A DNA stretch of 33,835 nt from assembly GCA_035628505.1 (NCBI GenBank), contig DASPJR010000012.1:1-33835 (forward strand). The letters are read 5' to 3'. Every line of letters begins with the position of its first letter. Within the stretch, counting starts at the first letter, position 1. Of this stretch, positions 23,114-31,623 are shown piece after piece. Source of the DNA: DASPJR01 sp035628505. GTDB taxonomy: Bacteria; Planctomycetota; SZUA-567; H5-PLA8. A program made the position numbers and the translations under genes. A model generated the notes under the pieces. That model ran no database searches and was not told the origin of the DNA. It saw only the letters and a program-made list of their open reading frames with translations.

Positions 23114-23908
23114 TTACTTCTGCGGATCCCAGTTATTGATATCGTCCAGCACTTCACCGGCAAACTGCACCGCACCATTTTTCATGTGATCGCGCTTGGC
23201 GGCAGTCAGCGAACCATTCAACACCGCTTCACCCAGTTCGGCTGCGTCGTCGCGTCCGGCGCCATCGTATGCCGTGTTGGGCGTTCCGTCGGCCACATCC
23301 GCGCTGTTGGCGACGCCGTCGTCTCCGGCGGTCTTTTTGTCGGGACCTGACGAGAACAGGTCAAATTCGCCCCGGTTGTGAACCACGCGTTTTGTGTCGG
23401 CGATGTAGCCGATCGGGTTGTACCAGGCATCCACGACGTAGTAGCTGTCGTAGCTGTATTCAGAGTCCGAATACTTGGCCAGCTCATCGGCCGTAAACTT
23501 CACGTAGGGACCCAGCGTACGCCAGTATTCAATGCCACCCTTGCCGTCCGGACGGTACTGCGCCACTTCTCGCCCCAGGTAACGCCAGAGAGAGCCGGTG
23601 TCGTAGATGACGCCCGTGTCCGTGCCGGGCACAAGCGTGCCCTTGTACGTCATCTTGGCCAGTCCGAAACCTGTATCCGGCGGATAGCAGCGCAGATCGG
23701 CGTAGTAGCGCGCCAGCCCAATGCCGATGCGTTCGATGAGCTTCTGCGTGGCGCGAATCTTGTTCGTATTTCCCTGCCGCAGGAATACGCCGACCAGAAA
23801 CGCCAGCATGAACAGCACGATGGAGATCACGACAAGCAGTTCAAGCAGTGTGAAACCGTTGCGCCGGCTTTTTCGCAGCCCGAACAATCGTTTGATCCTG
23901 TCCCGCAT
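23114..23908 (-). CDS. GspG-like pseudopilin
   Basis: The strong AAGGAGG eight bases before the ATG at 23908 fixes the start; a longer frame to 24043 overlaps the preceding gene and is rejected. The 264-residue protein has a basic leader (RDRIKRLFGLRKSRRNG), then FTLLELLVVISIVLFMLAF with Glu+5. A helix with the GspG pattern ends YYADLRCYPPDTGFGL, and VDAWYNPIGYI matches the DPWGxPYxY block of major pseudopilins. A C-terminal extension after FDLFSSGPDKK is Asp/Gly-rich (AGDDGVANSADVADG), at the place where GspG carries its calcium loop. Third of the four GspG-like genes at the upstream end of the run. Confidence 0.87.
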   Translation of the reverse strand: MRDRIKRLFGLRKSRRNGFTLLELLVVISIVLFMLAFLVGVFLRQGNTNKIRATQKLIERIGIGLARYYADLRCYPPDTGFGLAKMTYKGTLVPGTDTGVIYDTGSLWRYLGREVAQYRPDGKGGIEYWRTLGPYVKFTADELAKYSDSEYSYDSYYVVDAWYNPIGYIADTKRVVHNRGEFDLFSSGPDKKTAGDDGVANSADVADGTPNTAYDGAGRDDAAELGEAVLNGSLTAAKRDHMKNGAVQFAGEVLDDINNWDPQK

Positions 23909-23957
23909 GAAACTGCCTCCTTGCGCTTGCTGCCGCCTGGCCGTCCTGCCCGTGCTG

Positions 23958-24611
23958 TCAGTTGCTCTCCCACGAGCACAGATTGTCATCGTTCTCAGGA
24001 TAGCCTGGCGAGCCATTCTTGCCCTGTTCGCTGGCTGATCCACTCGTCTGCAGCCTGTCCGGTCCGCTAGACCAGACCTTTACTTCCGTTACACGCCTGG
24101 CGAGCTCTGTTCCCGCAGGGTAAGGCTCGCCATAGATCGTCGCTTCCCCACTGGCCGAATCCACTTTCGAGTGCACTGCGTCGAGGCGGTAGGGCTGGCC
24201 CCAAGGATCCAGATACAACATCTTTCCCTTGGCAGAACCCTTTACATAGTTCAACTTAGGCTGAAAGTACGGACCATATTTCCGGCCAGTTTTCTGATCC
24301 GTTATCTCCCGCCCTAGATACGAGCAGATGGCATACGGATCGTTGACGAGCTCGGGCGTATTTCCAGTCGTGAAAACCTCCGTGTCCGGCGGATACTCAT
24401 GCAGATCTGTGTAGTACGCTTCGCACGCCGCTTTGATCGTCCGGACCTCACTGAGCGCGAGGGTAACCTTCTTTTTTCCTCCCACAACCGCTGCGACTAC
24501 CATCACCAGCGTCATCAGGACAAGAATAATGCCGATGACAATGAGCAGTTCGATCAGTGTAAAGCCCCTGATTGGCCTGCCGCATTCCAAGTCTCTGGCC
24601 AGCATTCGCAT
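23958..24611 (-). CDS. GspG-like pseudopilin, paralogue of the preceding gene
   Basis: I chose the ATG at 24611 with GGAAG six bases upstream; an ATG at 24605 is equally in frame. A long upstream extension to 24839 overlaps the neighbour and is rejected. The 217-residue product has leader RMLARDLECGRPIRG, then FTLIELLIVIGIILVLMTLV with Glu+5, YYTDLHEYPPDTEVF, LNDPYAI-like and LGREITDQKTGRKYGPYFQ, and the block LDPWGQPYRLDAV. It ends with the acidic/Asn tail ENDDNLCSWESN. It closely resembles the gene at 24658-25305 along its whole length, so the two arose by tandem duplication. The tail parallels the calcium-binding C-terminus of classical GspG (compare 'ADI-SW'). Confidence 0.87.
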   Translation of the reverse strand: MRMLARDLECGRPIRGFTLIELLIVIGIILVLMTLVMVVAAVVGGKKKVTLALSEVRTIKAACEAYYTDLHEYPPDTEVFTTGNTPELVNDPYAICSYLGREITDQKTGRKYGPYFQPKLNYVKGSAKGKMLYLDPWGQPYRLDAVHSKVDSASGEATIYGEPYPAGTELARRVTEVKVWSSGPDRLQTSGSASEQGKNGSPGYPENDDNLCSWESN

Positions 24612-24657
24612 GGATTGCTTCCGTGCGCACGATTGCGGTCGCGGCAAAAACCACCGA

Positions 24658-25305
24658 TCAACTGCTTTCCCATGAGCACAGGTTGTCGTCGTTCTCCGGA
24701 GGGCCGCCGGTTGACGAGCCGTTCTTTCCCTGTTCGCTGTTTGAGCCATCCGTTTCTTCGCCGTCCGGGCCGCCGGACCAGACTTTAACTTCCACGACCT
24801 GCTTGGCCGATTCGGTACCAGCCGGGTAGGGCTCGCCATAGATCTGCACCTGGCCCGTGGCGGGGTCGACCCTTGAATGGATTGCGTCGAGCTTGTACGG
24901 CTTGTTCCACGGGTCCATGTAGACCTTTGCGTTCGCCGGTCCCTTCAGGTAGGTCAGCTTAAGTTGCAGGAATGGCCCGTACTTTTTTCCGGTCTTCTGA
25001 TCGGTGATCTCTCGGCCCAGATAATTGTTGATGGCGTACGGGTCGTTCACCAGTTCAGGCGTACTTCCGGTTGAAAACACGTCCGTGTCGGGCGGATATT
25101 CGTGCAGCGCGTCATAGTACGCGTCGCAGGCGGCCTTGATCTGCTTGACCTCGCTTTGCGCCAGCACGATCAGGCGGCGCGTGCGCGCGGAGGCTAAAGC
25201 CGGCAAGATCAGGCCCATCAGGATCAGGATGATGCCGATGACAATCAGCATCTCGATCATTGTAAAACCGCTGCCGTGCCGGGCTCGACTGATTAAATGG
25301 CGCAT
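24658..25305 (-). CDS. GspG-like pseudopilin
   Basis: GAGG lies eight bases before the ATG at 25305. The 215-residue protein has leader MRHLISRARHGSG, then FTMIEMLIVIGIILILMGLI with Glu+5. It has the core blocks YYDALHEYPPDTDVF, LGREITDQKTGKKYGPFLQ and MDPWNKPYKLDAI, and the acidic tail ENDDNLCSWESS. It shares these blocks nearly verbatim with the next gene downstream, showing a recent tandem duplication, although the hydrophobic segment differs more. It is expected to be processed at G-F by prepilin peptidase and to polymerise in the inner membrane. It starts 13 bp after the preceding pseudopilin gene, clearly within one operon. Confidence 0.88.
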   Translation of the reverse strand: MRHLISRARHGSGFTMIEMLIVIGIILILMGLILPALASARTRRLIVLAQSEVKQIKAACDAYYDALHEYPPDTDVFSTGSTPELVNDPYAINNYLGREITDQKTGKKYGPFLQLKLTYLKGPANAKVYMDPWNKPYKLDAIHSRVDPATGQVQIYGEPYPAGTESAKQVVEVKVWSGGPDGEETDGSNSEQGKNGSSTGGPPENDDNLCSWESS

Positions 25306-25318
25306 GGATCAGACCTCT

Positions 25319-25945
25319 TTATTTTTTCGTATAGGTCCAGTTGGTGATGTCGTTGGGCTGCTTCAAAGACGTGTTGGGTGGATCGCTATCGAGCGTCTTG
25401 TCCGGCCCGGTTGAATACAGGTCGAACGTGTTCGGATTTTTGCAGATGTCGTCAGGAACGTAAGCGGGATTACTCACCTTCTGGGCCTGCGTGTAAAAGC
25501 GGCAGTTCAGGTAGCCGATCGGCTTGCCCCAGGAATCAACAATGATTGTCTCGCTTCCGTTCTTTTTCAGGTTTTCAATGGGAGGGCTGATCAGCGGGTC
25601 CATGCGCTGTACGCGCACGTTCGGGGCCGCACCGCTGACTTTGACGATTCCTTTTCCGTCCTGGCCGCAGAGGTACTTATACAGGCTGCCGGCTTCAATC
25701 GGGTCGCCCATGGCATTCGGCTGATCGGTGTTGCTCGGAGGATATTCGTCGAATTCGGTAAAGTAGCGTTCCAATCCGGCGACGATGCCGTCGACCAGCG
25801 TCCGCGTCGCTTTCTTGCGGGCGTTTTCGCGCACTGCGCCGAGCGTGGGCAGGAGCAAGCCGACCAGGATCGCGATAATCGCCATCACGATCAGCATTTC
25901 GATCAGCGTAAATCCGCCGCACGGATGAGTCCGCCTGAATATCAC
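25319..25945 (-). CDS. GspG-like pseudopilin, first of the run
   Basis: The start is the GTG at 25945 with AAAGGGGG about five bases upstream. The 208-residue product has a very short leader (MIFRRTHPCGG), then FTLIEMLIVMAIIAILVGLL with Glu+5, the helix LVDGIVAGLERYFTEFDEYP and the block VDSWGKPIGYLNC, matching DPWGxPYxY. A C-terminal FDLYSTGPDKTLDSDPPN corresponds to the acidic loop of GspG. It heads the pseudopilin operon, 127 bp downstream of the membrane protein gene at 26073; I could not identify a clear promoter in that gap. Cys residues (leader C9, plus two or more later) are unusual for GspG and could form a disulfide. Confidence 0.86.
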   Translation of the reverse strand: MIFRRTHPCGGFTLIEMLIVMAIIAILVGLLLPTLGAVRENARKKATRTLVDGIVAGLERYFTEFDEYPPSNTDQPNAMGDPIEAGSLYKYLCGQDGKGIVKVSGAAPNVRVQRMDPLISPPIENLKKNGSETIIVDSWGKPIGYLNCRFYTQAQKVSNPAYVPDDICKNPNTFDLYSTGPDKTLDSDPPNTSLKQPNDITNWTYTKK

Positions 25946-26072
25946 GAAAACCCCCTTTCACCTGCAAGAAAGCGTCTGCTTAGTGGTAGTAGGCACGTGT
26001 GATTGTCAGACAAAAAAACTCAGGCTTTTGATATACCCTGTATTTTACCGAACTCAAGGCTTGAACACTGCT

Positions 26073-26855
26073 TTACTTTTCGGCGTTCTTTGTCGTTGCA
26101 AGTCCTTCAATTATATATCTTTGCAACGACGGATCCCATTTTCCGCGAGACTTGTTCGCGCTCCACCAGGCAAGCGCCAAGTCCGGATTTGACCAGCGAA
26201 TTCCCAGTCCGGTCTTGTCTGAAGGCCGCAACTTTTCCTCCCGCGTCACGATGCGGTGCGAGGGACCGTCTGACGCTGCAGTCTTCACCTTTTCAGGCAG
26301 CTCATGCCATTTCGATTGGTTTGCCAGTGTGTCGTTGATGAAGATCAGATCCGAAAGGGCGCGCTGAGCGGTACGGCGCACTTCAGCGTCCTTCTGCTTT
26401 TCACCGTCCAGCAATGCGGCAATTGAATCGATGTCACTCGCTTCGAGCGCGTTGCTGCCAGCCAGATAAAAACTTGAATACAGCGCTACCAGACGCGGGC
26501 TTTTGCCGGTTTTTTCCAGCGCCTGCCTGAAAATCGAGCGTGCCAGCGGCGGGTTCTGTTCGCATAGTGACAGATAGTCGGTGATTCCGCTCTGCTGCGA
26601 ATTGATCTTCACCACGCCAAAGGCATCGCTGATGCCGTTCTGCTCTGGAAGCGTCTGTGCATCGCACTTGTCCATCGCTTCAAAAAGCTCGCTGTGAAGC
26701 CGCGTATCGCGCGTAAAGCCCAGCGCAAAACCGGCGAGAACAACCAGCGCAAAAGCCACCAGCAGCGGAGTGGGAAGGAGCTTCTTCGCGGGTTCCGATT
26801 GCGCGGGTTGTGTCACTTCCGAAGCGTCATTGGGTTGCGTCTTGGACTTGGACAT
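26073..26855 (-). CDS. Single-pass membrane protein of unknown function
   Basis: I do not recognise this 260-residue protein. It has a polar N-terminus (about 1-26), one hydrophobic helix (about 27-46, TPLLVAFALVVLAGFALGF) and then a soluble domain of about 210 residues dominated by predicted helices, for example LARSIFRQALEKTGKSPRLV and KDAEVRRTAQRALSDLIFI. Positive charges before the helix suggest the N-terminus is inside and the large part periplasmic. Helix pairs with DAEVRRTAQRAL recall HEAT/TPR-like packing, but no repeat is clear. An AAGGAG lies about 14 bases before the ATG, farther than usual. It is co-directional with the pseudopilin genes and may belong to the same assembly. Confidence 0.75.
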   Translation of the reverse strand: MSKSKTQPNDASEVTQPAQSEPAKKLLPTPLLVAFALVVLAGFALGFTRDTRLHSELFEAMDKCDAQTLPEQNGISDAFGVVKINSQQSGITDYLSLCEQNPPLARSIFRQALEKTGKSPRLVALYSSFYLAGSNALEASDIDSIAALLDGEKQKDAEVRRTAQRALSDLIFINDTLANQSKWHELPEKVKTAASDGPSHRIVTREEKLRPSDKTGLGIRWSNPDLALAWWSANKSRGKWDPSLQRYIIEGLATTKNAEK

Positions 26856-27038
26856 GAGGCGGAATACGACTCCTTATAAGCACACCGACTGCAGCAACGG
26901 CCAATGGCAGACGGCTGCAGGGCTGAAAAAGGTACCATACACGCGCGCGTAACAAAAACACAAATTTAGAGCAACCGGCGACCGCAGGCGGAGTCCAAAG
27001 GAGCGCCACGGATTACGTGAGCACACAGGAGAATGTTT

Positions 27039-29459
27039 ATGCATAGGGGCACATCCATTATCCCGGCCGTTCTGCTGCTGAGCGCACTGAGTCTTCGCGC
27101 TGAAGCGCTGTTGATGCCGATCGTTGACGGCAAGGTAGTGCATATTCCACCGGTCGTTAAGCCAACTCCCGACCGGCCTTTCATCCGTCCACCGGTACCA
27201 AACGCGCTGCCCTTCCGCGTGACGTCCTCACGAGTTGACGTGCGCATCGACGAAAACGTGGCGACAACCACGATGGAGCAATCGTTTTTGAATCAAACCG
27301 GTCGCGATCTGGAAGTGCGCGTCCTGATCCCGTTGCCCGCCGGCTCTGCGATCAATAATTCAGCGCTTTCCATGGATAGCCAGATGGTCGAAGGCAAGCT
27401 TTACGACGCGCGCCAGGCTCAGATGATCTACGAATCCATCGTCAACCAGCGCCGCGATCCGGCGCTGCTGCGATTTGCCGGCGAGAACCTGTACGAAGCG
27501 CGCGTTTTTCCGATTCCGCCCAACCAGGAACGCCGCCTTCGCTTCAGCTACACGCAGATGCTCGCGCCTTCCGGCGGTCTATACGATTACAAGCACATTC
27601 TTTCCGGTTCGCAGCTCTATCAGAATGGCATCGAGAAGTTCGATTTCACCTGCACAGTTCGCTCAAAGCAGCGCCTTGGCCCCATCTACAGCCCCAGCCA
27701 CCAGGTTTCCGTTCAGCGCCCGGATTCGAACACCGCGACGATCCGCCTCTCGGGCGCGAATCTCTCCTCTGAGAGCGATTTCCGGCTGTACTACGCGCCC
27801 TCAACGGAAGACGTCGCCGTGCGCGTGCTCGCTCATCGCGACCGCGAAAGCGATGACGGGTATTTCATGCTGATCGGGCGGGTGGATGAGCAGCTCGAAA
27901 AGTCGCGCGTGCTGCCCAAAGAAATTGTGTTTGTCTTCGATACGTCCGGCTCGATGCAGGGCGAAAAAATCGAGCAGAGCAAGAAAGCGCTGAAATTCTG
28001 TCTGCAGTCCCTTAACGCCAGCGACCGCTTCAACCTGATCACCTTCTCGACCGACGTCATGGCGCTCTCGTCCGACAAGCTGCTGGAAGCCAACAAGACC
28101 AATATCGCCCGCGCACTGGCAGCCGTGGACCAGATCGAAGCGACCGGCGGCACGAACATCGATGGTGCCCTGCGCGCCGCGCTCGGAAGCGATTTCACGC
28201 CAGGCAGCGACAAAGCGAAAATGATTGCTTTCATGACCGATGGTCTGCCGACCGTCGGCATCACCGATCCGAATTCGATCATCAATGAAGTGAGCACCGG
28301 CAATGCGAAGCACAAGGTTCGACTCTTCAACTTCGGCGTTGGCAATGACGTCAACACGCACCTGCTCGACAAAATGGCGCTTCAGCAGGATGGCGTGAGC
28401 ACCTACGTCTCGCCGCGCGAAGATGTCGAAATCAAAGTCAGCGACTTCTACAACAAGATTCGCCATCCGGTAATGACAGACGTCACCATCGACTTCGGCT
28501 CCGGCTCGGGCGTCAACAGCATCTATCCTAAGAAGATTCCCGCGCTTTACCGCGGCGGCGAAATCACCATCCTGGGCCGCTACAAGGGTGTCGGCCCGGG
28601 TGAAATCGTTCTGACCGACAACGTCGCGGGAGAAACCCGCCGTCTCACCTTTAAGGTGGAGTGGCCCGGCCGCGATCTGTCGAGCGCCCATCTGCCGCGC
28701 GTATGGGCGATGCGCAAGATCGGACACCTGATCGAGGACGTGCGCCTGCACGGCGAAAACCAGGAGATGATCCGGGAAATCGTGCAGCTCTCACAGCGCC
28801 ACGGCATCGTCACGCCGTACACGAGTCAACTGGTGCTCGAGCCCGGCATGGAGAATAACTTCCGCCCCGGCAATCCCATTGCCTTGGACCGCACGCGTGG
28901 ACTCGAAAAGGGCGGTGGCGTTCCGCCGCCGGCTCCTCGCGCGGCTCTGGCGGCCAACGAGGAGTTCCGAAAGAAAGCTGAAGTTGCCGCAAAGTCCGTC
29001 TCGCAGACGGCTCAACGCGAAAACGTGGGTGCCACCGCCAATGCGCTGGCTCGCCTTGAAAATGAGCTGAAAGAAGCGCAGACGGCCGCGACACCAGCGC
29101 GCGATGGCGCGGCGCCGGCTGATAAAGACGAGCGCCGCCGGCAAGCCGGTGAAGCGCTCCGTGCCGCATTCGGTGGAGCCGCCGGTCGCTCGGCCGCCAA
29201 GCCGGAAGAAATGGCTGACGCGCTCGAGCGTGCCGAGGCAGAGACGATCAAGCAGGTCGGCGCGCGGACCTTCTACAATCGCGCCGGCGTGTGGGTCGAC
29301 TCAATTGCCAAATCGGACGCAAAACCCATCGTCGTCAAGAACTTCAGCAAAGAGTATTTTGATCTGCTGAAGAAAGACACCACGCTCGGCCCCGTCCTGG
29401 CCCTGGGCGGAACGATACTGGTCATCGTCGACGAGAAGCTCTATCAGATCGAAGAGTAA
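27039..29459 (+). CDS. Secreted VIT/VWA-domain protein (inter-alpha-trypsin inhibitor heavy-chain-like)
   Basis: The ATG at 27039 has GGAG seven bases upstream; the ATG at 27033 is too close to it. The 806-residue product has a signal peptide (SIIPAVLLLSALSLRAEA). A Pro-rich linker leads to a VIT domain (about 55-185) with FLNQTGRDLEVRVLIPLPAG and GKLYDARQAQMIYESIV. A VWA domain from about residue 293 has a full metal site: DTSGSM at about 301, GGTNIDGAL and MTDGLP. A beta-rich segment follows, then a charged coiled-coil stretch (about 640-740) and a conserved C-terminal domain (RTFYNRAGVWVDSI to the end). VIT-VWA proteins in bacteria are exported and thought to mediate adhesion or protein binding; the ligand is unknown. 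It is monocistronic, ending at a strong terminator. Confidence 0.92.
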   Translation: MHRGTSIIPAVLLLSALSLRAEALLMPIVDGKVVHIPPVVKPTPDRPFIRPPVPNALPFRVTSSRVDVRIDENVATTTMEQSFLNQTGRDLEVRVLIPLPAGSAINNSALSMDSQMVEGKLYDARQAQMIYESIVNQRRDPALLRFAGENLYEARVFPIPPNQERRLRFSYTQMLAPSGGLYDYKHILSGSQLYQNGIEKFDFTCTVRSKQRLGPIYSPSHQVSVQRPDSNTATIRLSGANLSSESDFRLYYAPSTEDVAVRVLAHRDRESDDGYFMLIGRVDEQLEKSRVLPKEIVFVFDTSGSMQGEKIEQSKKALKFCLQSLNASDRFNLITFSTDVMALSSDKLLEANKTNIARALAAVDQIEATGGTNIDGALRAALGSDFTPGSDKAKMIAFMTDGLPTVGITDPNSIINEVSTGNAKHKVRLFNFGVGNDVNTHLLDKMALQQDGVSTYVSPREDVEIKVSDFYNKIRHPVMTDVTIDFGSGSGVNSIYPKKIPALYRGGEITILGRYKGVGPGEIVLTDNVAGETRRLTFKVEWPGRDLSSAHLPRVWAMRKIGHLIEDVRLHGENQEMIREIVQLSQRHGIVTPYTSQLVLEPGMENNFRPGNPIALDRTRGLEKGGGVPPPAPRAALAANEEFRKKAEVAAKSVSQTAQRENVGATANALARLENELKEAQTAATPARDGAAPADKDERRRQAGEALRAAFGGAAGRSAAKPEEMADALERAEAETIKQVGARTFYNRAGVWVDSIAKSDAKPIVVKNFSKEYFDLLKKDTTLGPVLALGGTILVIVDEKLYQIEE

Positions 29460-29483
29460 GCAAAGCGTCCCTTTGCCGTAAGC

Positions 29484-29515
29484 CACAGAGGCCTCCAGCG
29501 CCTCTGTGTTTTTTT
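29484..29515 (+). terminator. Rho-independent terminator after the VIT/VWA gene
   Basis: CACAGAGGC (29484-29492) pairs perfectly with GCCTCTGTG (29500-29508) around a 7-base loop and is followed at once by seven T residues (29509-29515). It lies 25 bases past the stop codon. This is the clearest terminator in the window. Confidence 0.93.
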
Positions 29516-29570
29516 GCGCGCGGCCGCCCCGGACTTGATTCACATCCGCGCGGGCGCTATCAACAGGTAA

Positions 29571-30734
29571 ATGCTTCATCCCTCAGCGCGCATGGATGCC
29601 GTGCAATCGCCGATCATTCCGATCATCGGTGAGCTCGTTCGCTCACATCCGGGAACGATTTCGCTCGGGCAGGGCGTTGTTTCCTATGGCCCGCCGCGCG
29701 AGGCGCTCGACGCGATTGCTCGGTTCGGCTCCGACGTGCTGGATCACAGATACAAACCGGTCGAAGGCATTCCCGAGCTGATCGGCTTGATCGAACGCAA
29801 GCTCGCCGCGGAGAACGGGATCGCAGTGCGTTCAAGCAGCCGTGTTGTTGTTTCGGCGGGCGGGAACATGGCGTTCATGAATGCCGTTCTGGCCATCGCC
29901 GATCCTGGCGATGAGATCATTCTGCAGACGCCGTATTACTTTAATCATGAAATGGCCGTCACGATGGCCAGCTGCCGTGCGGTGCTCGTGCCGACCGATG
30001 AAAACTACCAGCTTCGTCCCGCTGCCATTCGCGCCGCTATCACGCCGCGAACGCGCGCCGTGGTGACCGTCTCGCCGAACAACCCTACCGGCGCGGTTTA
30101 CTCGGAAGCTGCCTTGCGCGACGTCAACGCGCTTTGCCGCGAGGCCGGGATATTCCACATCAGCGACGAAGCGTATGAAAACTTTGTCTACGGCAATGCG
30201 CGCCATTTTTCGCCTGGATCTATAGATGGCGCGGGCGACCATACCATCAGCCTGTATTCGCTTTCGAAGGCTTACGGATTCGCGAGCTGGCGCGTCGGGT
30301 ACGCGGTGATCCCCGAGGCGCTTTTTGATGCGGTGAAAAAAATTCAGGACACCATTCTCATCTGTCCGCCCGTAATCTCCCAGCGCGCCGCGGCCGGTGC
30401 ACTTCAGGTTGGGTCCGTCTACTGCGCGCGGCACCGTGAAGCACTCGCTGACGTGCGCGGTATTGTGCTGACGGCGCTGCGTGAGCTGGGCGAAAGGTGC
30501 GTCATTCCGCCGGCAGACGGCGCGTTCTATTTTTTCCTGAAAGTGAACACGCCGCGCGAGCCGCTTGAACTGGTCGAGCGCCTCGTTCGTGAGCATGGCG
30601 TCGCGGCTATTCCTGGCACGGCCTTCGGCATGAACGGCGGATGTTATCTGCGCGTCGCGTACGGCGCGCTTGAAAAGCAAACTGTTGCCGAAGGCATCGG
30701 GCGGCTCGTGCGCGGAATAAAAGCGCTGACGTAA
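29571..30734 (+). CDS. PLP-dependent class I/II aminotransferase
   Basis: This 387-residue protein is a fold-type I aminotransferase. Visible features are SLGQGVVSYGPP near the N-terminus, SAGGNMAFMNAVLA, TPYYFNHEMA, the Asn block VSPNNPTGAVY (N171), HISDEAYENFVYG with the PLP-nitrogen Asp199, the Schiff-base lysine K233 in SLSKAYGFASWRVGY and a late YLRVAYG with the carboxylate-binding Arg. It transfers amino groups between an amino acid and a 2-oxo acid in the cytoplasm. The type matches the aspartate/kynurenine/glutamine transaminase K group. A nitrilase of omega-amidase type follows about 90 bp downstream, favouring a glutamine-using enzyme. The start at 29571 has only a short AGG before it; an ATG at 29592 is an alternative. 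Confidence 0.92.
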   Translation: MLHPSARMDAVQSPIIPIIGELVRSHPGTISLGQGVVSYGPPREALDAIARFGSDVLDHRYKPVEGIPELIGLIERKLAAENGIAVRSSSRVVVSAGGNMAFMNAVLAIADPGDEIILQTPYYFNHEMAVTMASCRAVLVPTDENYQLRPAAIRAAITPRTRAVVTVSPNNPTGAVYSEAALRDVNALCREAGIFHISDEAYENFVYGNARHFSPGSIDGAGDHTISLYSLSKAYGFASWRVGYAVIPEALFDAVKKIQDTILICPPVISQRAAAGALQVGSVYCARHREALADVRGIVLTALRELGERCVIPPADGAFYFFLKVNTPREPLELVERLVREHGVAAIPGTAFGMNGGCYLRVAYGALEKQTVAEGIGRLVRGIKALT

Positions 30735-30825
30735 CCGATTTTTGCGCGAAGATCGCAACGTTCTCCATTATAAGACGTGCATTGAATTTCTGTCACCGAT
30801 GTCAACGTTCGCCGTGAGGTGCAAC

Positions 30826-31599
30826 ATGCGCTTGGCCTGCTGTCAGACAGACATCTTGTGGGAGAATAAATCGGCCAACCACGCGAAAGTCCGTTCCATG
30901 GTTTCGGCGGCGAACCTCCCCAAAGATACGCTGCTTCTGCTGCCGGAACTTTTCGCCGTCGGCTTCAGCATGAACATTTCTGAGATCGATGACACGCGAA
31001 GCCGCCAGACGCAGCGTTTCCTGAGCGAACTGGCAAAGGAGTTTTCGATCTATGTCTGCGGCGGCGTGGCCATGTCCTGCGAAGGAAAAGGCCGCAACGA
31101 ATGCGCCATTTACAATCCCGCCGGCGAAGAGATTTCGCGTTACTGCAAGATGCAGCCGTTCACGCTTGCCGGCGAGGCGCGCCACTACGCCGCGGGTCCG
31201 GACGTGTCCACGTATGCGTGGAAGGACTTCACCGTCGCGCCCTTTATTTGTTACGACCTGCGCTTTCCTGAACTTTTCCGCGTGGCCGCCAGGCGCGGGG
31301 CGCAGCTGATCACTGTGATCGCCAACTGGACCAACCGGCGCGACAACCACTGGATCACGCTGCTGCGCGCGCGCGCCATTGAGAACCAGGCTTATGTAGC
31401 GGGCGTCAACCGCATCGGCAGCGATCCCTCGTTCGGCTACTCGGGCAACAGCATGATCATCGATCCACACGGCGAAATCATCGTTGAGGCCGGCGGCAAG
31501 GAAGGCATCATCTCCGCGGAGATCAACGTCGAAGCGGTCAACAACTGGCGCCGCGATTTCCCAGCTCTGAACGACATTCGTTCCGAATTCTTTGCATAA
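30826..31599 (+). CDS. Carbon-nitrogen hydrolase, omega-amidase (YafV/Nit2)-like
   Basis: The ATG at 30826, with GAGG six bases upstream, gives 257 residues, the usual size of YafV-type omega-amidases; a TTG at 30742 would add 28 unlikely residues. The nitrilase triad is visible: Glu41 in LLLLPELFAVGF, Lys108 in YCKMQPF and Cys142 in APFICYDLRFPELFR. The FxxGE-A-type loop (TLAGEARHYAAG) and GNSMIIDPHGEII complete the fold. These enzymes hydrolyse the terminal amide of alpha-ketoglutaramate or alpha-ketosuccinamate to the dicarboxylic keto acid. Together with the aminotransferase just upstream, this would form the glutamine transaminase/omega-amidase route, making transamination irreversible, as also used in methionine salvage. 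The substrate is inferred from family and neighbour. Confidence 0.9.
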   Translation: MRLACCQTDILWENKSANHAKVRSMVSAANLPKDTLLLLPELFAVGFSMNISEIDDTRSRQTQRFLSELAKEFSIYVCGGVAMSCEGKGRNECAIYNPAGEEISRYCKMQPFTLAGEARHYAAGPDVSTYAWKDFTVAPFICYDLRFPELFRVAARRGAQLITVIANWTNRRDNHWITLLRARAIENQAYVAGVNRIGSDPSFGYSGNSMIIDPHGEIIVEAGGKEGIISAEINVEAVNNWRRDFPALNDIRSEFFA

Positions 31600-31623
31600 G
31601 GTCTCGGGGCGGGAAGCGAACGC

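Noticed and set aside
23958..24839. Long N-terminal extensions of several pseudopilins (here and at 23114-24043 and 20439-21311)
   Set aside because: They overlap the preceding genes in another frame. The internal ATG codons have ribosome sites and are followed by short leaders typical of prepilins.
27801..28751. 316-codon frame on the minus strand
   Set aside because: Shadow of the VWA domain coding region; no motifs and no ribosome site. The same reasoning applies to the minus-strand frames at 29832-30758 and 30802-31641.
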